From: Paracyclopina nana
Taxonomy: Eukaryota; Arthropoda; Copepoda; Cyclopoida; Cyclopettidae
Direction of reading: 5' to 3'
Assembly (NCBI GenBank): GCA_019096065.1
Contig: JAGUCH010000002.1
Span: 2,802,501-2,866,500 of the forward strand
Length of the DNA stretch: 64,000 nucleotides
Shown here: piece after piece, positions 23,820 to 50,623 of the stretch
Layout: each line of letters starts with the position of its first letter
Numbering within the stretch: position 1 is the stretch's first letter
The notes under the pieces: generated by a model
Told to the model about the DNA's origin: nothing
Databases searched by the model: none
Seen by the model: the letters and a program-made list of their open reading frames with translations, nothing else
Made by a program: the position numbers and the translations under genes

Positions 23820-25060
23820 TCAGGGCTTTCTTAGCATTACCATAAAAAATTCGTTCACGACTTCTATTTTGCTTTCGTTTGATGAAGGCTGAATTTGAAG
23901 CACTTTTTTGATGTTTCCTATGCATTTCTCAACCAATTCCAACGTCTTTTCTTCACCATGAGCTTTCTTGTAGTTGAGTGTGGCCGAATAAGAAAGTAGG
24001 AGGTTCCTGTTTTTTTTCAGTGCAAAAATCCATTGTAAAATAAATGTAGCATTCTTAAATAATACCTCAATGTGTTCAGAGTTATTTGCCTCCTAATTTC
24101 AAACGTTTCCACCTTTCTGTCCACAAATTGAGGCGCTTGGAGGATCTCAATGTAGTACTCTTTTCGATTTCGTGCTCTGAACTGAAAAAAGTAGCGCCAT
24201 TTGAGGACAAATCTATTTAGCCTGAAATTGGAGATGTTTGGAAAGGCCCAAGGGAATCCATGTCCCTTGGGACTTGAAATATTTTGAAAGCTGCAACATC
24301 GTCACTCGAGCCGAACTACCAGGAAAGTTTATCAGGCAAAACTGCAATGATCTATAGGCTTACTTTGAATCCATCAGGGAGATGTTTGGGTTGAGACCAG
24401 AAATCTCCAAGCCAGTCTTCGAGAAATTCGTCGTAACAAGCAGTCAATTTGTGACTCAATCCTGGATTGTCAAGGCTGTGTAACACCTCAAATTGAAGGC
24501 TGTGTGTGTGTGAAAAACGAAGTGAGAAGAAAGGAAAGAAAATGAGAGGAAAAGTACACGCACTCACGTGTAATAAACCAAAACTCCATTTGCATTCAGG
24601 CATTTTTCAACCTCAGCAAAAAACTTGCTCGTATCAAAGTAATGAATACACCTATAAATTGAGTTTCTTTAAATGCAACATGCTTAAATAAAAAATATGA
24701 AACTTGCCTGCTTGCCAAAATGAGCTGAAATAAGTTTGGCATGAATTGTGACAAATCCTCAGCACAGCAGTGAACAAAAGAAACATGATTGTGATGGCCG
24801 TAGATTTTCCGAGCCTCCTCCAACATGGCTTGACTCACATCCGATCCGATCACGCAGCTAAACTTGTTGATTAAATGTTCGGTACTCTTTCCGGTTCCGC
24901 AACCGATGTCTAGAGCTCTCTGCAGCTGCCCTTGATATTTCTGCCTCAAGAATTTAATAGCAATATCTACAACTTTCTCGGGATAATCTGGCCTGGATTT
25001 GGAGTAGTTTTCAGCCTCTTTGGGCTGGCTCCAGATGTCAGCTGTCTTGGCATCATCCAT
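23820..25060 (-). CDS. Class I SAM-dependent methyltransferase (methyltransferase-11 type)
   Basis: Confident minus-strand exons are 24708..25060, 24568..24651, 24364..24499, 24066..24181 and 23820..24006. Motif I is LDIGCGTGKSTEHL, followed by GSDVSQAMLEEARK (acidic residue binding the SAM ribose) and VSFVHCCAEDLSQF. The next exon gives RCIHYFDTSKFFAEVEKCL and NGVLVYY, as in small cytosolic methyltransferases of this fold. The C-terminal exon ends FFMVMLRKP, also typical. The first intron appears to be GC-AG (CAG|GCAAGT). One short exon between 24184 and 24340 is needed: exon 24364..24499 ends and 24066..24181 begins in phase 0, but I found two competing candidates and cannot choose. The substrate is unknown. 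Confidence 0.78.
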
Positions 25061-26122
25061 TTGCTAAATTAAAGAGAGTGCTCTTCTAAGTGCAAATTAG
25101 GCAAAAAATAAAAGAGTTGAAAGGAATTGCCCGTAGGTTTAGTTAATTGAAAAAAGGAAAAATCTTTTTAAAAAGGTTCTTGAGAGTATACTACCTCTTA
25201 AAATTCTTTTGCAGTGATGCTACTTGTACTAAAAGCAGATTACTGCCCGTAGTTAAAGAAGCAAAGCTTAAGCAATGCGGGTCTCGTCGAGAAACTTGTC
25301 TTGCAACTTTTCTAAAACGTAAACAAGGTCATCTAAGTACTATGGAATATATATGCTTCTTCTTCTCACGATGAAAGGCTGCATTTTGAGCCTGAAAAAG
25401 GCATATTCTCAATTTAGCAATGTACTATGATGAAAGCCATGAAGATGCAGAGTCATTGTTATTATAGCAGGATCCCCGCCAGAAAATGAAGCAAATGTCT
25501 GATTTGTCTAGGTCTCCATAATCTCACCCACGTAACCTTCTATTCCCATGAAATATTCCGAACTTTGAAAATTTGAAGTTTTCATTCATTAGCTAGTCAA
25601 CTCATAATTTGTAATTTCAAACTGTGTTTTTCCTTCAGATTACATTGCCTAATGACTTTATTTTATGCAAAAATCTGTGATAAAAATCCTATCAATTTTA
25701 AAAAGTGCTCCATTTTATCGTATTCTCTAAACAAAAACAAAAAAGTACTTCATTTTTAAAGGCTGTTGATCTGAAAAGACGTACTCATTTATGTAAGATG
25801 TGCCTGAAAAAAGGGGAATCTTGAAAACAATATTTGATGGACACTAAGAGGTCGTAACAATGGCTTACATTTTTGCAACTGCTGCATTAAATGGAGGAAC
25901 TTTTTTCAAAAGCCTCTTTTCTTCATAGAGTTGTTACGAAAGAGGACTCCTTTTGTTTCGTCTGCTCAACGCAATTCCCGCAAAATCAACAACCTTTGCT
26001 GTGGACAAAAGTGGGGGGAGAAATTGGTTTGTAATGGAGCAAAAAAACACGATTGAAGGGCCTCTCTCACTCACTGCAGTATTTTCAAACTTTGGCGGGA
26101 AAATCAAAGGCGGCCTCAAAAA
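25061..26122. other. Divergent promoter region, no gene recognised
   Basis: AT-rich sequence between the methyltransferase start (minus) and the GPCR start (plus). Short open frames have no support. It should contain both promoters and 5' UTRs. Confidence 0.5.
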
Positions 26123-29100
26123 ATGGAGAGAAGAAACCTGTGGAACCCGAAGAAGAGAGAGGCTGTATCGGGCGAGACGACCTCAGCAGTCGTACTAGCG
26201 TTCATTTTGAGTTCACTTGTCGCATTGAATGGCGGTTTCACGGGCAGTGATTCCGTCCTGACTCTCATGTCTTCAACGGTGATTGAAGAACAAGACGACC
26301 TGGAATACATTGAGGAAAATTCCATCGACTACATTGAGGACGGGATTTCAGAGGCCGAATTTGAATCCTTCCATTCCTGCTATTTCGACAAAAGTTGCTC
26401 AGACTTGGATGAAATGTCCACTTTTGGGGTAAGCAAATAAAAAAAATTAAACAATGCTTAAAATTAATATTATCTAATTAATTTTATTGCTTATTTTAAA
26501 CGATGTTCTGCATACAACATGAGTACGTGATCTACAATTTTGAAACTGAGTCGTGTTACGAAAACTGAATTGAGCGCGTGAAAAATAACTTTTCTCGTGT
26601 ATTTTGGTTGCTTTTGCTCAACTTTTTCGTGTGGAGTCTGAGGTGGTCCAAAAGACTTAATTGGGTTAGGTTTCTGCTTTCAGAAGCAATTCTTACAATC
26701 ATGGCCCAGCTACAGTACGTTTTAGATGCAAGTTTGCCAATATTTTTTTTTTGCCCGCCTTGCTTAAAGTTCGGTTGCCAAATTAAGCTGCTACCTCTTA
26801 TTAAGGCTACGAAAAATCGGGCAGTTGACTGGCAAAAATTAGCATTAGGCGGAATTTTGCATAACATGAGATCGTAGAGATTCTTCGATATACAGTTGCT
26901 AAAAGGTTGTTTTTCAATTTCGTCAATTTCAAGCTAGCAAAAAGGGGCATATGGAACAACAACCGCTTTAAAGCTACAGCTTTGAGCACTTTACCGAGAA
27001 CTGCTCACTTCGTTTCTTTTTGACGCTTGCACGATGAAACTAAAGTGCTTCTTTTTTATGCTTTTGTTTGAGCCTCGAAAGGCCAAAAGTCCTTTTAAGC
27101 TATCTCTAATGTGTAACAAACTGACACAGCAATATGCAAATAAACTGTAGCTTTCACAATATGGCTTTCTAAATTTCCTGATAGGAATTTTCTCATATGA
27201 GCTATAAATCAACTGATTATCATCATTTTAGGACAATGATATCACTGTGGTCGGAAGTAGCAACACGAACACAACTCGATTTCAAGCCTCATCAACGTTG
27301 TCAGAGTCTTCATCTCCACCAGTGAACTTTCAGCTGTATATTTGGAGAAACAGCGAAGGTGAGCGGCCTTGAGGCACTTTTCAGCCTGACTAGCAACAGC
27401 TAATCATGGCCCAATTCATTAAAGGCTAACCAAACTGCAGTTAAGATAATTAGAATTTTCACCTCAATTTCTAAGAACTCGGCTGTACCATGCACAACCC
27501 TGCACACTTAGCAAAAACTGCCAATCAAATCAATTTTAGAAAGGCTGAGATTGCATTTCTTTACATATGAATTTTACTGAGGATGTTTAGGTAGCTACTA
27601 GATGGCGCTGATTCATGTGCTGATTTATGGCCTGGATCAGCTGGTTATTTCACCACAATTTTGAGCGCCGTAATTGCGATGCAATTGTCGACATAACAGC
27701 GATCAGCTGGTAATTGTAATCCAATTTTTGCTATGTGCAAAAATTACTTCTGTAGCGGGTTTAAAGTAAAACTTACAGACCTAAATTCAAAAATGGGACT
27801 GTAAGAGCTTAAACGATCAAAACAAGACTCTGTTATGACAAATAAGGCCAAAAATTAGGCCAACTTAAATTGCAAAGGTTTGGTTGACTTTACTCTTAAA
27901 GTTCCGCCGCTGCTTTGCTCGCCGAAATTGCGCTGCAATTATCTGTAGTAGCTGATCCACTTAAATTGCAGCGCAATTACAAACAGCAGCTGAAATTATA
28001 ACCGAAATTGCGCTGCAATCAGGACCAGCTGATCCAGGCCTATGTTTAGGTAGCTACTTGATGAATCTGTTTTAGGCTGATTCATGTGCTGAATGGCAAA
28101 AAGGCAGAGAAAAGGTTAGCTCAATTTTGCAGTCGTTTCTCATTTTTTGTGACTTCAAGGAATTCTTGTGATTGCTGTAGGTCATGGGGCCCCAAGAAAT
28201 GTCAGGCAAATCAATCTTCGCAAGTTTTGCTCGCTGAAACGATTTGGCCTGCAAGTTCTCCTGCTCTGGATGTTTATGTGTATCCCTGGCAATGTAGTCA
28301 CTTTCTACCTCTACCACCATTCTGATGACGTAGAAGCAGCAGTGGAAAACTTGACAAGCTTGAAGTGTCATGAAATTCGCGCGGACTGGAGCGAAACTGT
28401 GTCCATCTCGAAGTTTGTCATAGAAGGTAAACACCTGCATATATTACTACACTCGCACTACGACATTTCAGCTGGGCTACAAAAGGAATTTTTGATACGC
28501 TTTGCTACGAAGCTTTTGATCAAAGTGACAAATCCAATTTTTTGCTCAGGAAAAAAAAACATAGCCTATTATTGTTGGCTTTGACATTTAGCTGCTTCGC
28601 GAGTGGCATAAAGGAAAAACTGCCCATTAAGAATTTGTATTCAAATGAGGGCATTTGTGCTGGCTGCAAAAAAGCAGCATCTCAGGCCTTTTTCGCAATC
28701 ATATTTTATAAGAGCTAAAAACTGAACTTGATATCATGGCGGCGTGACTTTCAGAGCCGAAAGACCGATTACGAATGAAAAATCAATCAAGAAGATTCAA
28801 TTTTGGCAGTTTGCAATTTTATCCAGTTTATGAACCAATATAAACATTGGGCTCTCTTTGGCATTCAAGGAGAATAAGCTAAATTGTAAAGAATTGCAAC
28901 GTGGGTTGTTAAAAGAGATACCAGCAATTCTTACAATAGCATTACATAATTCGCGCAAGACAATGAAAGTTCGCTACCATAAAGTTAATTAAGCGAAGAA
29001 GATCAAGTTCCGAAACTTTAGCTAGCATAAATAGGGAATAAATTGAAGGCAGAATAAGTTAAGGAAATGTTGAAATCAGATTGTTACCCATTTACTTTTA

Positions 29101-32100
29101 GGCGTGAGCATTTCCTCAATTGGTGTGTGTGGCATAGCAGCCAATCTGTTGTCCATTGTCGTCTTGCTGAAGTGTAAGGACAACAGCAATTTCCATCGAT
29201 TGCTGGCTGGATTAGCAATCGTGGATATCCTCGTCATCAGTGACCTCGTGCTCGAAATGTCCGTATTGGGCGTGTTTATGAAGAACGAGCCCTACTGGTA
29301 TATCTTGACGTACCCCTATTTTATCCACCCTGGACGCGGGATCATTCAAACAGCCGCCATTTTCATGGTTGTAGCCGTCGCCACAGAAAGATACAGGTAC
29401 AACCAAAAATAACTTCAAAGAAAGCAAAAAAGGCTTATTTTTTCAATTTCCTCGTTTATTTCGGTAGCAATCTTGGGAATATAGCTTTTTTCATGGGTGA
29501 AGAAATACCGAAAATCCCTTTTTCATTATCATTCATTCCTACTGATTACTGCTTTGCCATATATGGTAACGCGATTTCCTACTAGGAATGTACAGATTGA
29601 ATTTACTGAAAGAATCTCGTACTATATTAGATGCACTTCCGGGAATACATACTGAATACATCCTGCAGATATGAGAAAAAGCGCGACAAAATTGAAAAAT
29701 ACGTACGTTGCTGTATTTTTAGATGACGGAATTTTTCCCTTTCTTATGCCCTGTTCATCTACAACGACAAATTCAGTCTTAACTTTAGCAGTCTTACGAA
29801 AATTTTTCGTTATTCTATAGCGACAAAAATTGTCTTAAGTGAGCCGCTGTGAGCGTAAGATCAGTCGTTAGTGTACGAATTGGGCAAGCGCGTTGGTCAA
29901 GTTAAGCACATAATGGCTAGGGTTGACTAAATCAATTTGGATTTGCCTTTGTTCAAGGGCAAACTTGCAACCTTCCTTTGGTTTAGTGTGTCCTAACGTA
30001 AGGATGAAGCTTGCTGCAAGTAAAGCCGGCCTGCTAGGGCCGACTAAAACATTCTACCAGGTCAATCATTTCGGTGAATTCTCTCCTAAGTTGCATTAGT
30101 TTAGTCAATCCTAGAGGGATCGCTAAAATAACGCTAGTTCTTACAAGCTACGACAGCTAATAGAAATTTGTGGAGTTACGACAACTTTTTCCGTAAGGTA
30201 GGACAAGAAAGTTACGAAAAAATAGAGTAGATGAACAGGGCATTAGAGAGGAATTCTTGCGATGCCAACTATGGCAATAAGATTTTAAAGATACGACAAT
30301 TTGTTAATCAAAAGTATGTTCATTATTTATATGACCGCAATGACACACTGCGTATAGCATTACGTAGTTGCTCTCCATTGCTACGTGATTGTGTAGTGAA
30401 GGCCTTTTTGAGCTATGTTTGTATAGAGGAGAAGTCAAACTCAATAGGCGTTTAGCCTTAAATCCGGCCTTATGCTAGTACTACTTGCTTTTCCTTATTT
30501 GAGTGATGTTTTTTCTCGCTGCAATCTTCGCCCAAGGCTTTCACAAATTTCTACCATATTGATGCCATTGAGATTTTCACACGCAATTTTGTGCGTGCAT
30601 TTTCTGCCCAATTTACCTTATCAGCTATTTTGTACCCAATACTCTGGCTACATCAGCGCGCGGTAAAACGCAGAATCTCATTACAGCGCTAAGTAGGCAA
30701 TTTCCGATTATTCCACTATGGATAAAAAGTAGCAGGAGAAAGAAAACCCGTGACGTTAAGCCATGCTTAAGCGAAGAAGTTTGCGCAATATTTGCATGTG
30801 TAACGATATCCTATCTTTTTTAAAGGGCGATGTGTCACCCTATGGTCCATAGGCAGGCGTACTACCGATACATTTTGATCGTGGTCGTCCTGGCAACCTG
30901 TCTCGAATTTCCCAGGTTTTTCGAAGTCACTCTCAACGATGACAAAACGAGATATTGGACGACAGCCCTCATGGAAAATCCCTACTACGTCCAGTTCAAC
31001 AGCTACTGGAACGAGCTGTTAGCCACTGGCTTCATTCCTCTGATTGCATTATGCTACATGAACACGAGGATCTTTCTCAAAATCAAGGTACGACACCCAT
31101 AATATCCTGGCCTTCATCTCGGTGTAGAAGATTAGCTTCTAGTTGCACTTATGCAACTGCTTTTTTGCCTTGGAAGCTCCGAGCATACACAATTTTTAAA
31201 GCCATGGCAAAATAAGAGTTCAAAAGGATTAATGAAGTGCAAGTAAGCGCTGTTTTGCTCGCGCATTAACGCGGCCGGCATTTTAAGCTTTCTCAACTTA
31301 TATATACGAAAACCGAGCATTAAATTGGGTAATCGACGGCTTGAGGCCTCTTCTTTCTTCTTCTTCTTCATGTTTTCCAACGAAATTGGCCTTTCTTTGA
31401 TATGTTAAAAAGCCCTGTCGCCTGCGAGCTAACCTTACATGGTAAATGTAGTACGCGCTCGTGTTATCGAGATGATCGTTGGCATAAGTTGGCTGGATTT
31501 GCATATTACACTCACATTGCAGGACTCGTCAAGATATGCTCTCCGTTTTGTCTCCAATCGGCTCCCCACCAATGGCAAACTGGATGAGACTGTGGACAAT
31601 CGGTCCCAGCCAAATAGGTCCCATGCGGATGTATCCCCACCTCAAGAAGCTGTATCCGAGGATAATACAACCATGCTAAGGAGGTCGATGTCAGCACATC
31701 GGAGTGACGCGCAGAGAAACAAGCAGCCTAATCACATGGTTAGTGCACTTTTTAAAGTACTACATTTAAGTTTGATGAAAATTATGGCTCTAAAAAGGTT
31801 ATGAAGGCCATGAGCATTTTATACATTCCTACAAAAATTCATTTTAATTCAAGCTTATTGAAAAGTTTTTTCAAAATTGCCAATGTATCTAGGCTGAACT
31901 AAAAAATCAGCAGTTTTTTTATTGCAGAAACTTGTAATTTAGATAACATTGAAACAGGGCCGTCAAAAATAACTACCTAGCTAGTCCTAATTTCCTTACA
32001 TGAATTGAGCCTAAGCAAGCCCTGGCATAATTAGGCAATCGTTCAGGCCAAACTAATTTCAAAAGGTTCCTGAATGCGGCTACGCGCATGTGTCCAGCTT

Positions 32101-33803
32101 TACAAAAAAAATTGCAAATTAATAGTTTTATATTCTTGGAACATAACAAAATGTTCCATAGCCAATAAGGCTACAAGGTTATATAATACTTACTGATTTG
32201 AAAAAAGGACCTTGTCTCATACCGATTGAGTCATGAGAAACGCAATGCGCTGGCTGCACTGCTGCACTAAATAAACCGGCCGAATTGGCCATAGCGCTTA
32301 CCCGGTTTTGATGACTCAATCGGTAGCATATTGTCACATACCATAATGTCCCATAGCATATTGTCACATAGCAGATTGTCTCATAGCAAATTGTCTCACA
32401 GCATATTGTCGCATAGGATTTGGTCCCATAGCATATTGTCTCATAGGATATAGTCCCATAGCATATTGGCTCATAGCAAATTGTCTCATAGGCATTTGTC
32501 TCATAGGCATTTGTCACATAGCATATTGTCGCATAGCATATTGTCTCATAGCATATTGTCACATAAGACAATGACACAAATCATATTGGCTCATTACAAA
32601 ATGTCACATAACAAAATGTCTCGGAGGCATGTGTAACATGTCAAAGTGTCTCATAGGATACAATGCTATGTGACAACATGCTATGAGACATTATGCTATG
32701 AGCCAAAATGCTATGTGACAATTTGCTATGTGACAATATGGTATGAGACATTATGCTATGTGACATTATGCTATGAGACATTATGCTATGAGACATTATG
32801 CTATGTGCCAATATGCTATGAGACATTATGCTATGAGCCAAAATGCTATGTGACAATTTGCTATGTGACAATATGGTATGAGACATTATGCTATGAGACA
32901 AAATGCTATGGGACAGAATGCTATGTGACATTATGTGTGGGCCCATGTTGCCTGATGTAGCACAGAATGTTACTTTATAATTATTCATGCGGCCATATAT
33001 TATGGGACATCGTAATGTGTGACAATTTAGAGGACTATCTTGGTAGAAATTTTGACTTTTTTCGTGGAGCTGGACACATGCGCGTAGCCCTGAATGCTCT
33101 AAATGGAGCATGCGTAAGACAGCAAACAGAGAAAATCCATCTAATTACGATCAGATCACTTAATGTACTGTTTTCATTATTAGTGTATGGCAATTACAGC
33201 TGAGGCCTTCTTTCTGTCAGATCATCCGGGCTTTTTGTTCCTCAAACTTTGCTCCTCATATTGCAATCTAGACAAGTACGATGATGATCACAATAAAGGC
33301 TTGTCTCGAATGGGGGCCAACCTATCTTCTTGGTATCTAAGCGGAAAACTCGAGTACTATGACGTGGATCGCGTTTTTAGATTAATCCTTAAAGAAAACG
33401 TTCCTGATTGAGTACAACGATTACAATTACGAGAGAATTACGCATTGCTTTCTAGGTCATTAGTGGAGCTCAATACGTGCGAAGGCGCAAGGAAAAGTCG
33501 ACCACCATTCTGATTGCCATAATTGTCGTATTTCTACTCTGCCACATCCACCGCTTATGCTTCCGCATCTACGAACTGGCGCACCCCGAAAAGTCTCTGT
33601 ACGAGCACTACCAAAAATGCAACGAGCAAGGCAAATATCATGTGCCCGTGGCCATCTATTTTCTTACCCACAGCCACCATTTGTTTCTCGTGCTGAACTC
33701 GTCAGTCAACTTTGTAATCTACTGCTGCATGGGGCGGCAGTTCAGGAAACAGCTCAAGAAAATGGTCTCAAAAGCCCTCATCAAAATAAAATTTTTCGTG
33801 TGA
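26123..33803 (+). CDS. Class A peptide GPCR, FMRFamide-receptor-like
   Basis: Seven exons, 26123..26428, 27232..27358, 28334..28426, 29102..29396, 30826..31087, 31523..31738 and 33456..33803, give 548 residues with every phase consistent. The N-terminal ~175 residues are extracellular, with a hydrophobic segment near residues 20-40 that may be a signal peptide, and Asn-x-Ser/Thr sites. TM1 has GIAANLLSIVVLL and TM2 LAGLAIVDILV. The TM3 end is ERYRAMCHP, split across the intron at 29397. TM6 is ILIAIIVVFLLCHIHRL and TM7 NSSVNFVIYC. The 72-residue exon 31523..31738 is phase 0 at both ends and sits entirely in the third intracellular loop, so it could be skipped in an isoform. The TM6/TM7 motifs resemble insect FMRFamide receptors. 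No cysteine is seen at the top of TM3 or in the second extracellular loop. The first two exons are less certain than the rest. Confidence 0.82.
27583..28092. repeat. Direct repeats flanking the 27.6-28.0 kb element
   Basis: ATGTTTAGGTAGCTACT occurs at 27583-27599 and 28042-28058, and GCTGATTCATGTGCTGA at 27607-27623 and 28076-28092. The same two 17-mers in the same order thus lie on both sides of the inverted-repeat element, as 41- and 51-base blocks. This looks like a local duplication around or after an insertion. Confidence 0.7.
27629..28040. mobile_element. MITE-like element with 17-bp terminal inverted repeats
   Basis: GGCCTGGATCAGCTGGT at 27629-27645 is matched exactly in inverse at 28024-28040. 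Flanking bases are TAT on both sides, a possible 3-bp target duplication. The inside is non-coding and holds several near-palindromic copies of AATTGCGCTGCAATT and CAGCTGATC. It lies in an intron of the GPCR. The family is unassigned. Confidence 0.6.
29747..30242. mobile_element. MITE with 16-bp TIRs and TTA target duplication (PIF/Harbinger-like)
   Basis: TGCCCTGTTCATCTAC at 29747-29762 is repeated perfectly inverted at 30227-30242. Directly outside are TTA at 29744-29746 and TTA at 30243-30245. A 3-bp TTA/TAA duplication is the signature of PIF/Harbinger transposons. The 496-bp body has no transposase frame, so it would be non-autonomous. It sits in the GPCR intron after the ERYR codons. 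Confidence 0.72.
32220..32325. repeat. 15-bp perfect inverted repeat next to the minisatellite
   Basis: TACCGATTGAGTCAT at 32220-32234 is inverted exactly at 32311-32325, with a 76-base spacer that is richer in GC than its surroundings. The right copy abuts the first minisatellite unit. It may be a tiny transposon relic or a hairpin that seeded the repeat. Confidence 0.65.
32324..32564. repeat. 15-bp minisatellite, left arm
   Basis: About 16 head-to-tail units of 15 bases with consensus CATAGCATATTGTCT/A, followed by degenerate units to about 32650. It lies in the last GPCR intron. Because 15 is divisible by three, open frames run through it by chance; these are not genes. Confidence 0.88.
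32664..32933. repeat. 15-bp minisatellite, right arm, inverted
   Basis: Eighteen units of 15 bases, consensus TGCTATGAGACATTA, which is the reverse complement of the left-arm unit. Units 2-6 recur almost exactly as units 11-15, giving a 135-bp higher-order period. With the left arm it forms a large imperfect palindrome of about 600 bases. Confidence 0.88.
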
Positions 33804-34571
33804 TATCCTACAAATGCGTAGCTGCTGTATCTTTACCTTACAAATAAATGGACTTTATTAAAAAGACACAAAACACCACATTTTCCCTGGCACACTTCAC
33901 ATTCCGCATTCCCTTATTAATTTTTCAAGTTGGATCCTTGAAATGGCAGCTTTTTCATACATGGCTGGTAATTTCATTAGGAAGGCTCACTTTAGCTGAA
34001 TAGATTACATTAATGTGACCAGAGCATATATTAATATTTGTGCAAACAAAGGAGCAGCTATAGTTAGTTGTATTGTCCATGAATGACGATTTCCTTTGTG
34101 CTCACCAAATGTTATGAATATGTATTCATGGGCTGAAACTGGCGTAATGTTTTTTTCTTTTATTTCAGTTTTAATCCTAGGAGCTTTCACGCAGTAGTAT
34201 TTGCATTCACACTTTTTTTACGCTTACACACACAACATGGTCTAGCATTCATTGTCAAAAATACAATAGAGCAAATATGAGTAATAATTCATCACAATCA
34301 AATTGATTTGAGCACATTAATAATATGTATGCGTATAGTAGTAGCTTTTTCATAAGAGGAAGGCATCAAGCAATTCAGGGGAATACAGAGCTCAATTTAC
34401 TTGTGTGTATTTTTTTAGTTAAGCACAAATGCCTTGTGCACTAAGGGAGATCTTGATTTAATCAAATTGTTGAATGCTTGAAAACAAAATTTCTTATTTG
34501 TTTGCGTTTGAAAAAGTGGCGTTTTCCTCAAATTAGTGTCTTTTCCAATCTGTTTTAATGGAGCTCCTTTC
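33804..34571. other. Intergenic 3' regions of two convergent genes
   Basis: This lies between the GPCR stop and the stop of uninflatable on the minus strand. Apart from the GPCR poly(A) signal I see no feature. Confidence 0.5.
33843..33848 (+). terminator. Polyadenylation signal AATAAA of the GPCR
   Basis: AATAAA lies 40 bases beyond the GPCR stop codon at 33801-33803, which supports that stop as the true 3' end. Confidence 0.6.

Positions 34572-50623
<16,052 letters not shown>

Noticed and set aside
32324-32933. CRISPR-like array
   Set aside because: Units are contiguous 15-mers with no unique spacers, in a eukaryotic intron.
32179-32960. Open frames of 104-156 residues through the 15-bp repeats
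   Set aside because: The unit length is a multiple of three and lacks stops, so long frames arise by chance on both strands; no start context or domain.
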